64,000 nt of DNA from Microbacterium stercoris (GTDB lineage: Bacteria > Actinomycetota > Actinomycetes > Actinomycetales > Microbacteriaceae): assembly GCF_017592545.1 (NCBI RefSeq), contig NZ_JAGFOA010000003.1, positions 5,904 through 69,903 on the forward strand, written 5' to 3'. The translations under genes and the position numbers were made by a program. Below, piece by piece: positions 17,209 to 25,049 of the stretch. A model generated the notes under the pieces. It saw only the letters and a list, made by a program, of their open reading frames with translations, was not told the DNA's origin and searched no databases. Position 1 is the first letter of the stretch, and each line of letters begins with the position of its first letter.

Positions 17209-18315
17209 ATGTCTGTGAACCCTCCCTACCGCGCCGACATCGTCGGATCCTTCCTGCGCCCCGAGTCCATCCACGCCGCCCGCGCCGAGTTCGCCGAGGG
17301 GTCGCTCGACGCCGAGAGCCTGCGCCAGGTCGAGGACGTCGAGATCGCCGCCCTCGTGAAGAAGCAGGTCGAGAACGGCCTGAAGCTCGTGACCGACGGC
17401 GAGTTCCGTCGCTCGTGGTGGCACTTCGACTTCTTCGACGGCCTCGATGGCATCTCGATCGTCGACACCGACCACGGCCTGCCGTTCCAGGGTGTGCAGA
17501 CGCGCCACAAGGCCGTGCAGGTCAACGGCACGATCGGCTTCTCGAACCACCCGCACCTCGAGCACTACCGGGCGCTCGCCGCCCTGGCCGAGGCGGAGGG
17601 TGTGCAGCCCAAGGCGACGATCCCCTCGCCCACGGTGCTCGACTTCCGCGTCGAGCCGCAGAACATCGTGGGCGGCTACGCCAGCCGCGACGAGTACGTC
17701 GACGACCTGGTCGAGGCCTACCGCGACGCCGTGAAGGCGTACTACGCCGCCGGCTGCCGCTACCTGCAGTTCGACGACACGGCCTGGGCGTACCTGTGCA
17801 GCCCCGAAGAGCTCGAGCGCGCCCAGACCGAGCGCGGCATCGAGACCGACGGTCTCGGCGACCGCTATGCGGACATCCTGAACCGCGTGCTCGAGGTGAA
17901 GCCGGACGACATGGTCATCACCACGCACATCTGCCGCGGCAACTTCCGCTCGACGTGGATCTCGTCGGGAGGCTACGAGCCCATCGGCGAGCAGCTGTTC
18001 TCGGTGAAGTACGACGGGTTCTTCCTCGAGTTCGACGACGACCGCTCCGGCGGGTTCGAGCCCCTGCGCTTCCTGCCGAAGGGCGACCAGGTCGTTGTGC
18101 TCGGCCTCATCACCACGAAGTCGGGACTGCTCGAGGACATCGAGACGGTCAAGGCGCGCATCCGCGAGGCCGCGCAGTACGCGCCGCTCGAGCAGCTCGC
18201 GCTGAGCCCCCAGTGCGGCTTCGCCTCGACGGAGGAGGGCAACGTGCTCTCCGAGGACGAGCAGTGGGCGAAGATCCGCGAGGTCGTGGCCATCGCGGAC
18301 GACGTCTGGAGCTGA
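17209..18315 (+). CDS. cobalamin-independent methionine synthase-like (MetE C-terminal domain family)
   Basis: The 368-residue protein matches the C-terminal catalytic half of MetE as found in free-standing YxjG/YxjH-type proteins. It has DGEFRRSWWHFDF, RYLQFDDTAWAYL, zinc ligands in THICRGN and SPQCGFAS, and no N-terminal MetE half. These enzymes transfer methyl groups to homocysteine-type thiols; the donor may differ from methyl-folate. The ATG at 17209 follows an AAGG about 8 nt upstream. It sits 50 nt after thrC and ends at the strong hairpin at 18336-18378. Confidence 0.87.
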   Translation: MSVNPPYRADIVGSFLRPESIHAARAEFAEGSLDAESLRQVEDVEIAALVKKQVENGLKLVTDGEFRRSWWHFDFFDGLDGISIVDTDHGLPFQGVQTRHKAVQVNGTIGFSNHPHLEHYRALAALAEAEGVQPKATIPSPTVLDFRVEPQNIVGGYASRDEYVDDLVEAYRDAVKAYYAAGCRYLQFDDTAWAYLCSPEELERAQTERGIETDGLGDRYADILNRVLEVKPDDMVITTHICRGNFRSTWISSGGYEPIGEQLFSVKYDGFFLEFDDDRSGGFEPLRFLPKGDQVVVLGLITTKSGLLEDIETVKARIREAAQYAPLEQLALSPQCGFASTEEGNVLSEDEQWAKIREVVAIADDVWS

Positions 18316-18335
18316 GCCCGCGCCGGAACGACCAC

Positions 18336-18403
18336 GTCGAGATGCCCCAGGTCTGCGCAAGGCCTGGGGCATCTCGACTCGCTCCGCTCGCTCGATGAGC
18401 GGG
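18336..18403. terminator. 16-bp perfect hairpin continuous with a family A repeat
   Basis: GTCGAGATGCCCCAGG (18336-18351) and its exact complement (18363-18378) flank an 11-nt loop. The right arm runs straight into a family A element (CTCGACTCGCTCCGCTCGCTCGATGAGCGG, to about 18403, broken here only for description). The element lies between a plus-strand and a minus-strand gene and should terminate both. Confidence 0.75.
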
Positions 18404-18435
18404 TGGGTGGGGGTGTGGGTGCCGGTGGTTGTGGG

Positions 18436-19197
18436 TCACCGGATCTTCGTGCGGTAGATCGCGATCGACGCGACGTAGGCCACGACAAGGATGCCGAGCA
18501 TCCAGGCGAGTGCGATCCAGATGGCGGAGCCGACCGGCTCGCCCGCGAACAGCGCGCGGATCGTGTCGACGATCGACGTGACCGGCTGATTCTGCGCGAA
18601 CCAGGCCACGGGGCCCGGCATCGAGTCGGTCGGTGCGAACGCCGAGCTGATGAACGGCAGGAAGATCAGCGGGTAGCTGAACGCGCTCGCGCCGTCGACG
18701 GTCTTCGCCGAGAGGCCCGCGATCACCGCGACCCAGGTCAGGGCCAGGGTGAACAGCACGATCATGCCGAGCACGCCCAGCCAGGCCACGACGCTCGCGC
18801 CGGTGCGGAAGCCCATCAGCAGGCCGACGCCGATGACGAGGGCGACCGAGATGAGGTTCGACACGAGCGAGGTGAGCACGTGGGCCCACAGCACGCTCGA
18901 GCGGGCGATCGGCATCGACTGGAACCGCTCGAACAGGCCGCCCTGCATGTCGAGGAACAGCCGGTACGCGGTGTAGGCGATGCCCGAGGCCACCGTGATC
19001 AGCAGGATGCCCGGCAGCATGAACGACACGTAGGGCTTGTCGGTGCCCGTGTCGATCGATCCGCCGAACACCCACGTGAACAGCAGCATGATCGCGATCG
19101 GGGTGACCGCGGTCGTGATGATCGTGTCGGGACTGCGCAGGATGTGCCGCAGCGAGCGTCCGGTCAGGACGGTCGTGTCGGCCAGGACGTTGCTCAT
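18436..19197 (-). CDS. ABC-2 type transporter permease
   Basis: The 253-residue protein has six membrane segments and the ABC-2 membrane domain seen in DrrB-type drug exporters, including VFGGSIDTGTDKPYVSFMLPG between the first spans. It is the membrane part of the exporter whose ATPase is encoded immediately upstream, with a 4-nt ATGA overlap. It is the last gene of the PadR-DUF1048-ATPase-permease operon. The exported substrate is unknown; drug or toxin efflux is the usual role. Confidence 0.9.
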   Translation of the reverse strand: MSNVLADTTVLTGRSLRHILRSPDTIITTAVTPIAIMLLFTWVFGGSIDTGTDKPYVSFMLPGILLITVASGIAYTAYRLFLDMQGGLFERFQSMPIARSSVLWAHVLTSLVSNLISVALVIGVGLLMGFRTGASVVAWLGVLGMIVLFTLALTWVAVIAGLSAKTVDGASAFSYPLIFLPFISSAFAPTDSMPGPVAWFAQNQPVTSIVDTIRALFAGEPVGSAIWIALAWMLGILVVAYVASIAIYRTKIR

Positions 19198-19982
19198 GAC
19201 TCCGCCTTTCCGGAGGTCGCTTCTGTGGGGGTGGGGTCGCCCACCAGGGCGAGGAAGACGTCCTCGAGGGACGGCTCCTTGGGGACCAGGATCGGCTCGC
19301 CTCCGCTGGGGAGGAGGGCCTTCAGCTCGGCGAGGGTGCCGTTCTGGATGATCCGGCCCTGGTGCAGGATCGCGATGCGGTCGGCGAGCTGCTCGGCCTC
19401 GTCGAGGTACTGCGTGGTGAGCAGCACCGTGGTGCCGCCCTCGGCGAGCTGCTTCACGGTCTGCCAGACCTCGATCCGGGCCTGGGGGTCGAGGCCCGTG
19501 GTGGGCTCGTCCAGGAAGATGATCGAGGGCTCGCCGATCAGGCTCATCGCGATGTCGAGCCGGCGGCGCATCCCGCCCGAGTAGGTGCCGGCCCGGCGGC
19601 CGCCCGCGTCGGTCAGCGAGAACCGCGCGAGCAGGTCGTCGGCGATGGCGCCCGGGTTCTTCAGGTGCCGCAGCTGTGCGATCAGGATGAGGTTCTCGCG
19701 TCCGGTGAGGATCTCATCGACCGCCGCGAACTGGCCCGTGAGGCTGATCGCCTCGCGCACCGCGTTCGCCTGCGACGCGACGTCGGCGCCCGCGACGGTC
19801 GCGGATCCGGCGTCGGCCTTCAGGAGGGTCGACAGGATGCGCACCAGCGTGGTCTTGCCGGCGCCGTTCGACCCCAGGAGGGCGAAGATGCTGCCCGGCG
19901 CGACGTCGAAGTCGACGCCGCGCAGCACCGTGAGGTCTGCGAACGACTTCTCGATGCCGCGGACGGAGATGGCGGCGGTCAT
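19194..19982 (-). CDS. ABC transporter ATP-binding protein (DrrA-like)
   Basis: The 262-residue ATPase has Walker A GSNGAGKTTL, signature YSGGMRRRLDIA, Walker B IIFLDEPTTGLD and the H-loop region, and a DrrA-like C-terminal extension. It powers the adjacent ABC-2 permease. The start at 19982 overlaps the stop of the DUF1048 gene by 4 nt; the open frame upstream to 20336 is antisense-like noise within that gene. Confidence 0.92.
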   Translation of the reverse strand: MTAAISVRGIEKSFADLTVLRGVDFDVAPGSIFALLGSNGAGKTTLVRILSTLLKADAGSATVAGADVASQANAVREAISLTGQFAAVDEILTGRENLILIAQLRHLKNPGAIADDLLARFSLTDAGGRRAGTYSGGMRRRLDIAMSLIGEPSIIFLDEPTTGLDPQARIEVWQTVKQLAEGGTTVLLTTQYLDEAEQLADRIAILHQGRIIQNGTLAELKALLPSGGEPILVPKEPSLEDVFLALVGDPTPTEATSGKAES

Positions 19983-20347
19983 GATCCTTGCTCCTTCGCT
20001 GCGTCGTCGATCGCCTTCGTGAGGCGGGCGCGCTCCTTGTCGATCCATCGCTGCCCGCCGTAGGCGAGCGTGAACTGCTCGGCGAACTCCACCGCGTCGT
20101 CGCCGACGATCTCGCGCACCGGGGTGCCGTCGATGGCGGCGCGCTCCCAGAGGTCGACGAGGTCGGTGAACATCTGCGTGAGGGTGTCGCCGTCGGTGAC
20201 GCCGCCCTGGTACATGAAGTACCGGTGCATCGACTTCGCGGCGGTCTTGTACGGCTCCGGCAGCGCGTCCATGCGGGCGACGGTCTGCTTGTACTGCTTC
20301 TTCTGCTCGAGCGATCCGGTCAGGATCTCGATCCACTTCATGGCCAT
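19979..20347 (-). CDS. DUF1048 family protein
   Basis: The 122-residue soluble, mostly helical protein begins MAMKWIEILTGSLEQKKQYK and has AKSMHRYFMYQGG, the DUF1048 pattern. Members are regularly encoded between a PadR regulator and an ABC exporter, as here, but have no proven biochemical role. Two nt separate its ATG from the PadR stop, and its own stop overlaps the ATPase start. Confidence 0.85.
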   Translation of the reverse strand: MAMKWIEILTGSLEQKKQYKQTVARMDALPEPYKTAAKSMHRYFMYQGGVTDGDTLTQMFTDLVDLWERAAIDGTPVREIVGDDAVEFAEQFTLAYGGQRWIDKERARLTKAIDDAAKEQGS

Positions 20348-20349
20348 GA

Positions 20350-20694
20350 TCAGTTCCGTTCTTCGTGCTGGTCGGTGTGGGGAAGGTCTTCGATGCGCTG
20401 GGCCAGGAAGGTCCAGGTGGTCCAGAACTCGGCGAGCTGATCGCGACCGGCCTGGTTGAGGGTGAACAGCTTGCGGGGCGGGCCCTTCTCGGAGGGCACC
20501 TTCTCGACCTCGACGAGGCCCTTCTGCTCGATCCGGACGAGGAGGGCGTAGATCGTGCCCTCCGTGATGTCGGCGAAGCCGCGCTCTCTCAGGTCGGCCG
20601 TGATCTCGGGCCCGAACGCGCTGCGCTCGGCCAGGATCGCCAGGACGATGCCCTCGAGCGTGCCCTTGAGCATCTCGGTCATCTGGCTTCCCAT
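20350..20694 (-). CDS. PadR family transcriptional regulator
   Basis: The 114-residue winged-helix repressor begins MGSQMTEMLKGTLEGIVLAIL and contains GTIYALLVRIEQKGLV, the PadR recognition region. A GAGAGGAGG site precedes the ATG by 8 nt. It leads the exporter operon and its own promoter contains a perfect palindrome between -35 and -10 (20756-20769), so autorepression relieved by the exported compound is likely. Confidence 0.92.
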   Translation of the reverse strand: MGSQMTEMLKGTLEGIVLAILAERSAFGPEITADLRERGFADITEGTIYALLVRIEQKGLVEVEKVPSEKGPPRKLFTLNQAGRDQLAEFWTTWTFLAQRIEDLPHTDQHEERN

Positions 20695-20726
20695 GGGGAT
20701 CGCCTCCTCTCTTCTCGGTAGTCGGT

Positions 20727-20775
20727 GTTGCTGAGTACGGGTATTAAGTTACGCCGAGTACCGGTACTCCGCAAC
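20727..20775 (-). promoter_or_regulatory. PadR operon promoter with operators
   Basis: On the minus strand -35 TTGCGG (20769-20774) and -10 TAACTT (20746-20751) are 17 bp apart. The spacer holds the perfect palindrome GAGTACCGGTACTC (20756-20769). GTTGCTGAGTAC (20727-20738) and GTACTCCGCAAC (20764-20775) form a second, wider inverted repeat with one mismatch. PadR binding at GTACTC half-sites would block polymerase. Confidence 0.75.
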
Positions 20776-20819
20776 ACTGAATACTGAGAGTTCCCTGGCG
20801 GCGTGCCTACGGTGGTCCC

Positions 20820-21314
20820 GTGACGGATGACCTGCACTCCCTGTTCGCGGATGCCCGCGCCCGCTTGGCGGGCGCGCCGCAGGAAGCGATCGGCGTTGTG
20901 CGCGAGCCCGGGCGCCTGCGAGCGCTGGTGGGAGGCGGGGCGCGCATCGTGCGTGTGGGTTCGGCCTGGCGCCTGGGCGTGCTGCTCGTCGCGCCCGACG
21001 AGGTGCTCTCGGTCGGAGAGGTGCTGCGCGCCGGCGATCCGGGGCGCCGTGGCTACGCGGCCGAGTCGGCGCGGCATCGCGCCGAGCTGCGCGCCATGGC
21101 GCTGCAGGGCGGCTTCGCCCCCGGCGAGACCGTGCATCTGGATGCCGCGCCCCTGGACCTCGCGGCCGTCGCCGCGGGCGGATCATCCGGTCCGCTGTCG
21201 ATGGACGGCGGCCGCGCGCTCATCCGCTGGGCCCCGGGCGCCGCCCCCATGCCCCTCGACGCCTATCTCGCCGAGCGCATCGCCCTGCTGCGCGAGCCCC
21301 CCGCCGGCGCCTGA
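20820..21314 (+). CDS. hypothetical protein
   Basis: The 164-residue Ala/Arg/Gly-rich soluble protein has no recognised domain. It contains an internal IVRVGSAWRLGVLLVAPDE beta-like stretch that resembles no family I know. TACGGT ends 6 nt before the GTG at 20820, a leaderless arrangement. It is divergent from the PadR operon and shares its 125-bp upstream region, so the PadR operators may also affect it. It is followed by a dense repeat block. Confidence 0.65.
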   Translation: MTDDLHSLFADARARLAGAPQEAIGVVREPGRLRALVGGGARIVRVGSAWRLGVLLVAPDEVLSVGEVLRAGDPGRRGYAAESARHRAELRAMALQGGFAPGETVHLDAAPLDLAAVAAGGSSGPLSMDGGRALIRWAPGAAPMPLDAYLAERIALLREPPAGA

Positions 21315-21380
21315 CGTCACCCGCCCGGCGCAGGCGCAGGCGCAGACGCAGGCGCAGGCACACACGCAGGCGCAGGCGCA

Positions 21381-21450
21381 GCGGTGCCGATCTCGAAAAG
21401 AAGGGGGAGCGAAGCGACCCGGGCCCCTTCTTTTCGAGGTCGTGTGCCGC
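21381..21450 (+). repeat. family B hairpin, copy 1
   Basis: CTCGAAAAGAAGGGG and its exact complement make a 15-bp stem around a 17-nt loop (GAGCGAAGCGACCCGGG). GAT/GTC extends it by three pairs including one U.G wobble when read as plus-strand RNA. It is flanked by GCGGTGCC and GTGTGCCGC. Confidence 0.85.
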
Positions 21451-21527
21451 GGAGCCGGAGCCGGGGGTCGCTCCGGTGGCCGGACCGGCGCCTGAGGTGG
21501 CTAGGCGCGGACGCAGGCGCAGGTGCA

Positions 21528-21598
21528 GCGGTGCCGATCTCGAAAAGGAGGGGGGAGCGAAGCGACCCGGGCCCCTTCTTTTCGAGGTCGTGTGCCGC
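21528..21598 (+). repeat. family B hairpin, copy 2
   Basis: Same element as copy 1, with one base of the left arm changed from A to G. Opposite a T this is a G.U pair in plus-strand RNA but a C/A mismatch on the other strand, hinting that the plus strand is the one that folds. Confidence 0.85.
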
Positions 21599-21703
21599 GG
21601 AGCCGAAGCCGGGGGTCGCTCCGGGGGTCGGAGCAGTCGGGCGGGGGTCAGCGCGGAGGCAGGCGCAGGTGCAGGCGCAGGCGCAGACGCAGGCGCAGGC
21701 GCA

Positions 21704-21774
21704 GCGGTGCCGATCTCGAAAAGGAGGGGGGAGCGAAGCGACCCGGGCCCCTTCTTTTCGAGGTCGTGTGCCGC
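21704..21774 (+). repeat. family B hairpin, copy 3
   Basis: Identical in its stem to copy 2, including the G.U position. It lies 61 nt before the end of the convergent LysR-domain gene. Confidence 0.85.
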
Positions 21775-21834
21775 GGAGCCGGAGCCGGAGCCGGAGCCGG
21801 GGGTCGCTCCGGGGGTCGGAGCAGGCAGGCGGGG

Positions 21835-22572
21835 TCAGCGCGAGGAGTGCGCCGTGCGACCGCGCACGATGCCGACGAAGGTGTCGACGTCGGCGGTTGT
21901 GCGATCCGCGTGCCAGGCGAGCGCGACGGTGGAGGTGGGCGCGCCGCGCAGGGGGATCGACTCGAGGTCCTTGCGGTGGTGCAGTCGGGCCAGCGACAGC
22001 GGAACGACGAGGAAGCCGACGCCCGCCGCGACGGTCGCGATCGCGTCGGCCGTGGTCTCGGGTGGAACGAAGCGGGGCGGCTGGGTGCCCGGGAGATCCA
22101 GCGGGTCGAGCACATGGTCGCGGGGCACGATGAGCACCTCGCCCGCCAGATCCGACGGATCCAGCTCCTCGGCGGCGGTCAGCGACGAGTCGGCGGAGGT
22201 GACGACCACGGACTCCTCGTCGTAGAGGCGGATCACGTGCAGGTCGGTCTTGTCGATCGGGAGGCGAATCAGTGCCGCATCGACCGTGCCGGACAGGATC
22301 GCCTCGCGCTGGGAGGCCACGTCGAGCGGCACGTAGACGAGCTCGACGTGGGGCAGGCGCTCGCGCCAGCGATCGATCCACTTGCCCGGTGTCGCACCGG
22401 GGATGGCGCCGAGCCGGAACGTGCGGGGCGCTTCGGGTGCCGGGGCGGGCGCGGGCGTCGGGCGTGGCCGGTGCGGCTGTCCGCTCTTCCCGGGCGCGGG
22501 CCGCTTCGCCCCGCCCTTGGCGGATCCGGGAGGGGTCCTGCGCCTGCCGCCGCCGCGTCCGGTCTGAGCCAT
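21835..22572 (-). CDS. LysR substrate-binding domain protein lacking the HTH domain
   Basis: The 245-residue protein has an N-terminal 50-residue tract rich in R, G, K, P and A (GRGGGRRRTPPGSAKGG). It then has a LysR-type effector-binding domain (about 53-235: TFRLGAIPGATPGKWIDRW, GTVDAALIRLPIDKTDLHV, GVGFLVVPLSLA). The usual 60-residue winged helix-turn-helix is absent. The basic tail could bind nucleic acid, or the protein could act as a sensor with a partner. TAATCT ends 6 nt before the ATG, a leaderless start. It is convergent with the repeat block. Confidence 0.8.
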   Translation of the reverse strand: MAQTGRGGGRRRTPPGSAKGGAKRPAPGKSGQPHRPRPTPAPAPAPEAPRTFRLGAIPGATPGKWIDRWRERLPHVELVYVPLDVASQREAILSGTVDAALIRLPIDKTDLHVIRLYDEESVVVTSADSSLTAAEELDPSDLAGEVLIVPRDHVLDPLDLPGTQPPRFVPPETTADAIATVAAGVGFLVVPLSLARLHHRKDLESIPLRGAPTSTVALAWHADRTTADVDTFVGIVRGRTAHSSR

Positions 22573-22636
22573 GAGCCCAGATTATTACGCGGCTCGGGTC
22601 GGGTGATCCGGCCTCGTGGGGCGACCTCTCGCGCGT

Positions 22637-22660
22637 GGGCGGGCGGGGGCAGGCCCGCCC
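22637..22660. promoter_or_regulatory. GC hairpin in the MinD-like promoter region
   Basis: GGGCGGGC and GCCCGCCC pair perfectly around an 8-nt loop, upstream of TAGGTT at about 22691-22696. It lies between the divergent LysR-domain gene and the leaderless upstream frame. It may be a regulatory site or incidental GC structure. Confidence 0.3.
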
Positions 22661-22703
22661 GATGCACGGAATTCCCGGTCAGCCGCGGGATAGGTTTGTC
22701 TTT

Positions 22704-22763
22704 ATGCGCATCGGTGGCCTTTCCGCCCCCGGCGCCCCTCAGTCTCACAAGGAGTGCTCGTGA
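22704..22763 (+). CDS. leaderless 19-residue upstream open reading frame
   Basis: ATG at 22704 is 7 nt after TAGGTT with no Shine-Dalgarno. It encodes MRIGGLSAPGAPQSHKECS and its TGA overlaps the GTG of the MinD-like gene (GTGA). The AAG-GAG codons near its end are also the ribosome binding site of that gene. Its translation would therefore load or mask the downstream start. It may be a regulatory leader peptide; a function is inferred from layout only. Confidence 0.55.
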   Translation: MRIGGLSAPGAPQSHKECS

Positions 22764-24460
22764 TCGAAATCCCCGACCGCCCCCGCATCTCGGTGGTCAC
22801 GGACGACGACGGCAGTGGCATCGTCACCGTCGACGGCGTGACCCGCTCCATCAAGGCCTCCGACGCCGCAGGTGCGCGCAAGGCCGTGCTCGCCCTGGTC
22901 GTGGAGGTCGCGCAGGAGCACCGCCGCCCCGTCCGCGTGGCGGCCAGCGGCAGCGACGGCGTGCGCATGCTCGTGGTCTCTCCGGATGGATCCGTCGAGG
23001 AGGGTCTCGAGACGCCGGCGGAGGAAGCCCCCGTCGCGGCGCCCTCCGAGCCCTCGATCGTCACCAGCGTGCCGAAGTCGACGCCCGTGGCGCCGGCGGC
23101 CGGTCGCACCCCCATCTCGTACGAGGTGATGTCGCAGGACGACCCCGAGGCCGTGTTCAAGGCTCCGGCGGCACCCGCGGCGGCACCGGCTGCGGCCTCC
23201 GCGCCCAAGGCTCCTGCTGCCGCGCCCAAGGCTCCTGCTGCCGCGCCCAAGGCGCCCGCTGCCGCCTCCGCGCCCGCGGCTTCGGCGCCCGTGGCGCCCG
23301 TGGCGCCGGTGGCGCCGGCGGCGACCACGTCGAAGCTGGCCGGTCTGGCGAACAGCAGGCTCGCCGACCCGGCGGGCGCGGTCAAGCGCGAGCCGATCGA
23401 GCCCGCTCCCACAACGCCCGCCGCCTCGGCCGCGGCTCCCGCATCCGCCCCCGCGCGTGCGTCGCGGGCGCTCGAGGAGGACGCCCCGAGCGTCCTGCCC
23501 GGCGCCGAGCCTCTCAGCCGCCGCGACGCGCGTCTGCTGACCGCGCGCGACTTCGCCGAGTCGGCCAAGCCCGCCAAGCCCGTGCCCGCGCAGGAGGGGT
23601 TCCGCGGCGGTATGAACAAGCTCGGCTTCCGGCTGAAGCCGGGCAAGGCCGAGCAGCTCACGCGTGATCGACGCGAGGCGGTGCAGCGCGCCTTCTCGGG
23701 CCGCAAGACCATCGCCGTCATCGGGGAGAAGGGCGGCGTCGGCAAGACGACCACGACCTATCTGCTCGGAGCGACGCTCGGACGCGTGCGCGGCGGCAGC
23801 GTGCTCGCCTGGGACAACAACGAGTTCAAGGGCACCCTGGGCATCCGCTCGCTGCCCGCGGCCGACCACGACCACACGGCCATCGACCTGCTCGAGCACG
23901 TGCACCTGCACGGCGCCGGCGAGCTCTCGTCGAGCGACCTCATCGACTTCGTCCGTCCTCAGGGCGAGAACAAGTTCGACGTGCTCGCCTCGCAGAGCCT
24001 CGACGGCGACAGCGACGTGATCGACGAGGAGGCCTTCGGCCTCCTGCACGACACGCTCAGCCGCTCCTACCGCGTCATCATCATCGACACCGGCAACAAC
24101 TCGAAGGCCGGAACGTGGCAGTCGGCCGTCGCCGAGGCCGACGTGCTCGTGCTGACGACGATCGTCAAGGAGGACAGCGCACGCACGCTGGCCTCCATGG
24201 CCGACACGCTCGTCTCGCACGGCTTCGAGGAGAAGCTGCGCAACGCGGTCACGGTCATGAGCCACCCGTCGCCGACCAGCTACCCCGACCTCGAGAAGCG
24301 CCTGACGAACCACATGGGTCAGCTCACGCGCCAGGTCGTCTCGGTGCCGTTCGACCCTGCGCTCGACCGCGGTGACGTCATCGACTACGACGCCCTGTCC
24401 GAAGAGTCGCGGGAGGCCTGGCTCGAGGTCACCGCCTGCGTGGCGGCCGGCCTGCGCTGA
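22760..24460 (+). CDS. MinD/ParA-like ATPase with long Ala/Pro-rich N-terminal region
   Basis: The 566-residue protein has an N-terminal region of about 110 residues of unknown fold and an Ala/Pro-rich linker of about 100 residues with APKAPAA repeats. A short segment follows, and then a deviant-Walker-A ATPase domain (about 318-566, EKGGVGKTTTTYLLGATLG, with WDNNEFKGTLGIRS as switch). Such proteins position macromolecular machines or partition DNA. The Ala/Pro-MinD layout recalls EspI-like proteins of type VII loci, but no type VII genes are near. The GTG at 22760 has AAGGAG 5 nt upstream. A leaderless upstream frame overlaps its start. Confidence 0.8.
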   Translation: MIEIPDRPRISVVTDDDGSGIVTVDGVTRSIKASDAAGARKAVLALVVEVAQEHRRPVRVAASGSDGVRMLVVSPDGSVEEGLETPAEEAPVAAPSEPSIVTSVPKSTPVAPAAGRTPISYEVMSQDDPEAVFKAPAAPAAAPAAASAPKAPAAAPKAPAAAPKAPAAASAPAASAPVAPVAPVAPAATTSKLAGLANSRLADPAGAVKREPIEPAPTTPAASAAAPASAPARASRALEEDAPSVLPGAEPLSRRDARLLTARDFAESAKPAKPVPAQEGFRGGMNKLGFRLKPGKAEQLTRDRREAVQRAFSGRKTIAVIGEKGGVGKTTTTYLLGATLGRVRGGSVLAWDNNEFKGTLGIRSLPAADHDHTAIDLLEHVHLHGAGELSSSDLIDFVRPQGENKFDVLASQSLDGDSDVIDEEAFGLLHDTLSRSYRVIIIDTGNNSKAGTWQSAVAEADVLVLTTIVKEDSARTLASMADTLVSHGFEEKLRNAVTVMSHPSPTSYPDLEKRLTNHMGQLTRQVVSVPFDPALDRGDVIDYDALSEESREAWLEVTACVAAGLR

Positions 24461-24477
24461 CCGGATGCCGCGCGGCG

Positions 24478-24504
24478 GCACTCACTCGTGCGCCGAGCGA
24501 GTGC
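24478..24504. terminator. hairpin between convergent genes
   Basis: GCACTCACTCG and CGAGCGAGTGC pair with one mismatch around a 5-nt loop, 18 nt after the MinD-like stop. It could serve both this gene and the convergent beta-helix gene. Confidence 0.5.
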
Positions 24505-24551
24505 TCGCCGAGCGGCTGACCGCCGGCCGAGCGGCCGTCAGGCGGGAGGGA

Positions 24552-24959
24552 TCAGGCGGCGAGGTGAAGGCCGCGGGCGTCGGTGATGACGGTGCCGCCG
24601 GCCGGGATCGCCTCGTCGTCGCCGATCTTCGCGTTCTTCGCCACGCGCGCGCCCTCGCCGACGCGGGTGCGGACCCCCACATGCGCGCGAGCCCCGACCT
24701 GAGCCTTGGGCCCGATGTGCGCGTTGGCGTCCACATAGGCCTCGGGGCCGATGACGGCCTCCGACTCGACCCACGCGCCGCGCGCGATCGTCGCGCCGGC
24801 GGCGACCTGCGCCCTCGGCTCGACGTATGCTCCGAGTTCGACGCGCGCATCCGGGTGCACCTTGGCTCCGTGCGCGACGAGGCCGCGCCCGTTCACGTGC
24901 TTGCGGTAACGCAGCGTCTCGCCGTGATCGTTCTCGATATCGACGTAGTTCTTGCCCAC
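24552..24959 (-). CDS. left-handed beta-helix (hexapeptide repeat) protein
   Basis: The 135-residue protein is almost entirely hexapeptide-type turns (GAKVHPDARVELGAYVEP, GARAHVGVRTRVGEGARV), which form a left-handed parallel beta-helix as in acyltransferases and gamma-carbonic anhydrases. There is no recognisable catalytic insertion. A short N-terminal segment GKNYVDIENDHGETLRY precedes it. The GTG at 24959 is the best start before the repeats begin, but the start is uncertain as no clear Shine-Dalgarno or -10 box fits. Function unknown. Confidence 0.65.
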   Translation of the reverse strand: MGKNYVDIENDHGETLRYRKHVNGRGLVAHGAKVHPDARVELGAYVEPRAQVAAGATIARGAWVESEAVIGPEAYVDANAHIGPKAQVGARAHVGVRTRVGEGARVAKNAKIGDDEAIPAGGTVITDARGLHLAA

Positions 24960-25049
24960 GATGACGACAACGATGAGGGCGCGAAAGGTATTCCCTCTCA
25001 GCAGAGGTGCGGCGTGTCGGATCCGGGGATTCGCCGGGAAGATGGAGAC

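Larger units (their letters stand above)
21328..21830. repeat. three tandem composite units: CAGGCG hexamers + hairpin + GGAGCC tract
   Basis: The 520-bp gap between convergent genes is filled by three units (about 21328-21500, 21503-21655, 21656-21830). Each has a run of GCAGGC hexamers, then a 71-bp hairpin element (family B), then CGGAGCCGG repeats and GGGTCGCTCCGG. Units differ in hexamer number and in GGAGCC copy number (up to four in the third). It is open in several frames, but the repeat-driven peptides look non-coding. No gene is seen here. Confidence 0.85.

Noticed and set aside
21328..21830. Coding gene made of Arg/Ser/Gly repeats
   Set aside because: Frames through the composite units exist only because of GC bias and repeats, and the stem covariation is at the nucleic-acid level, not the codon level.
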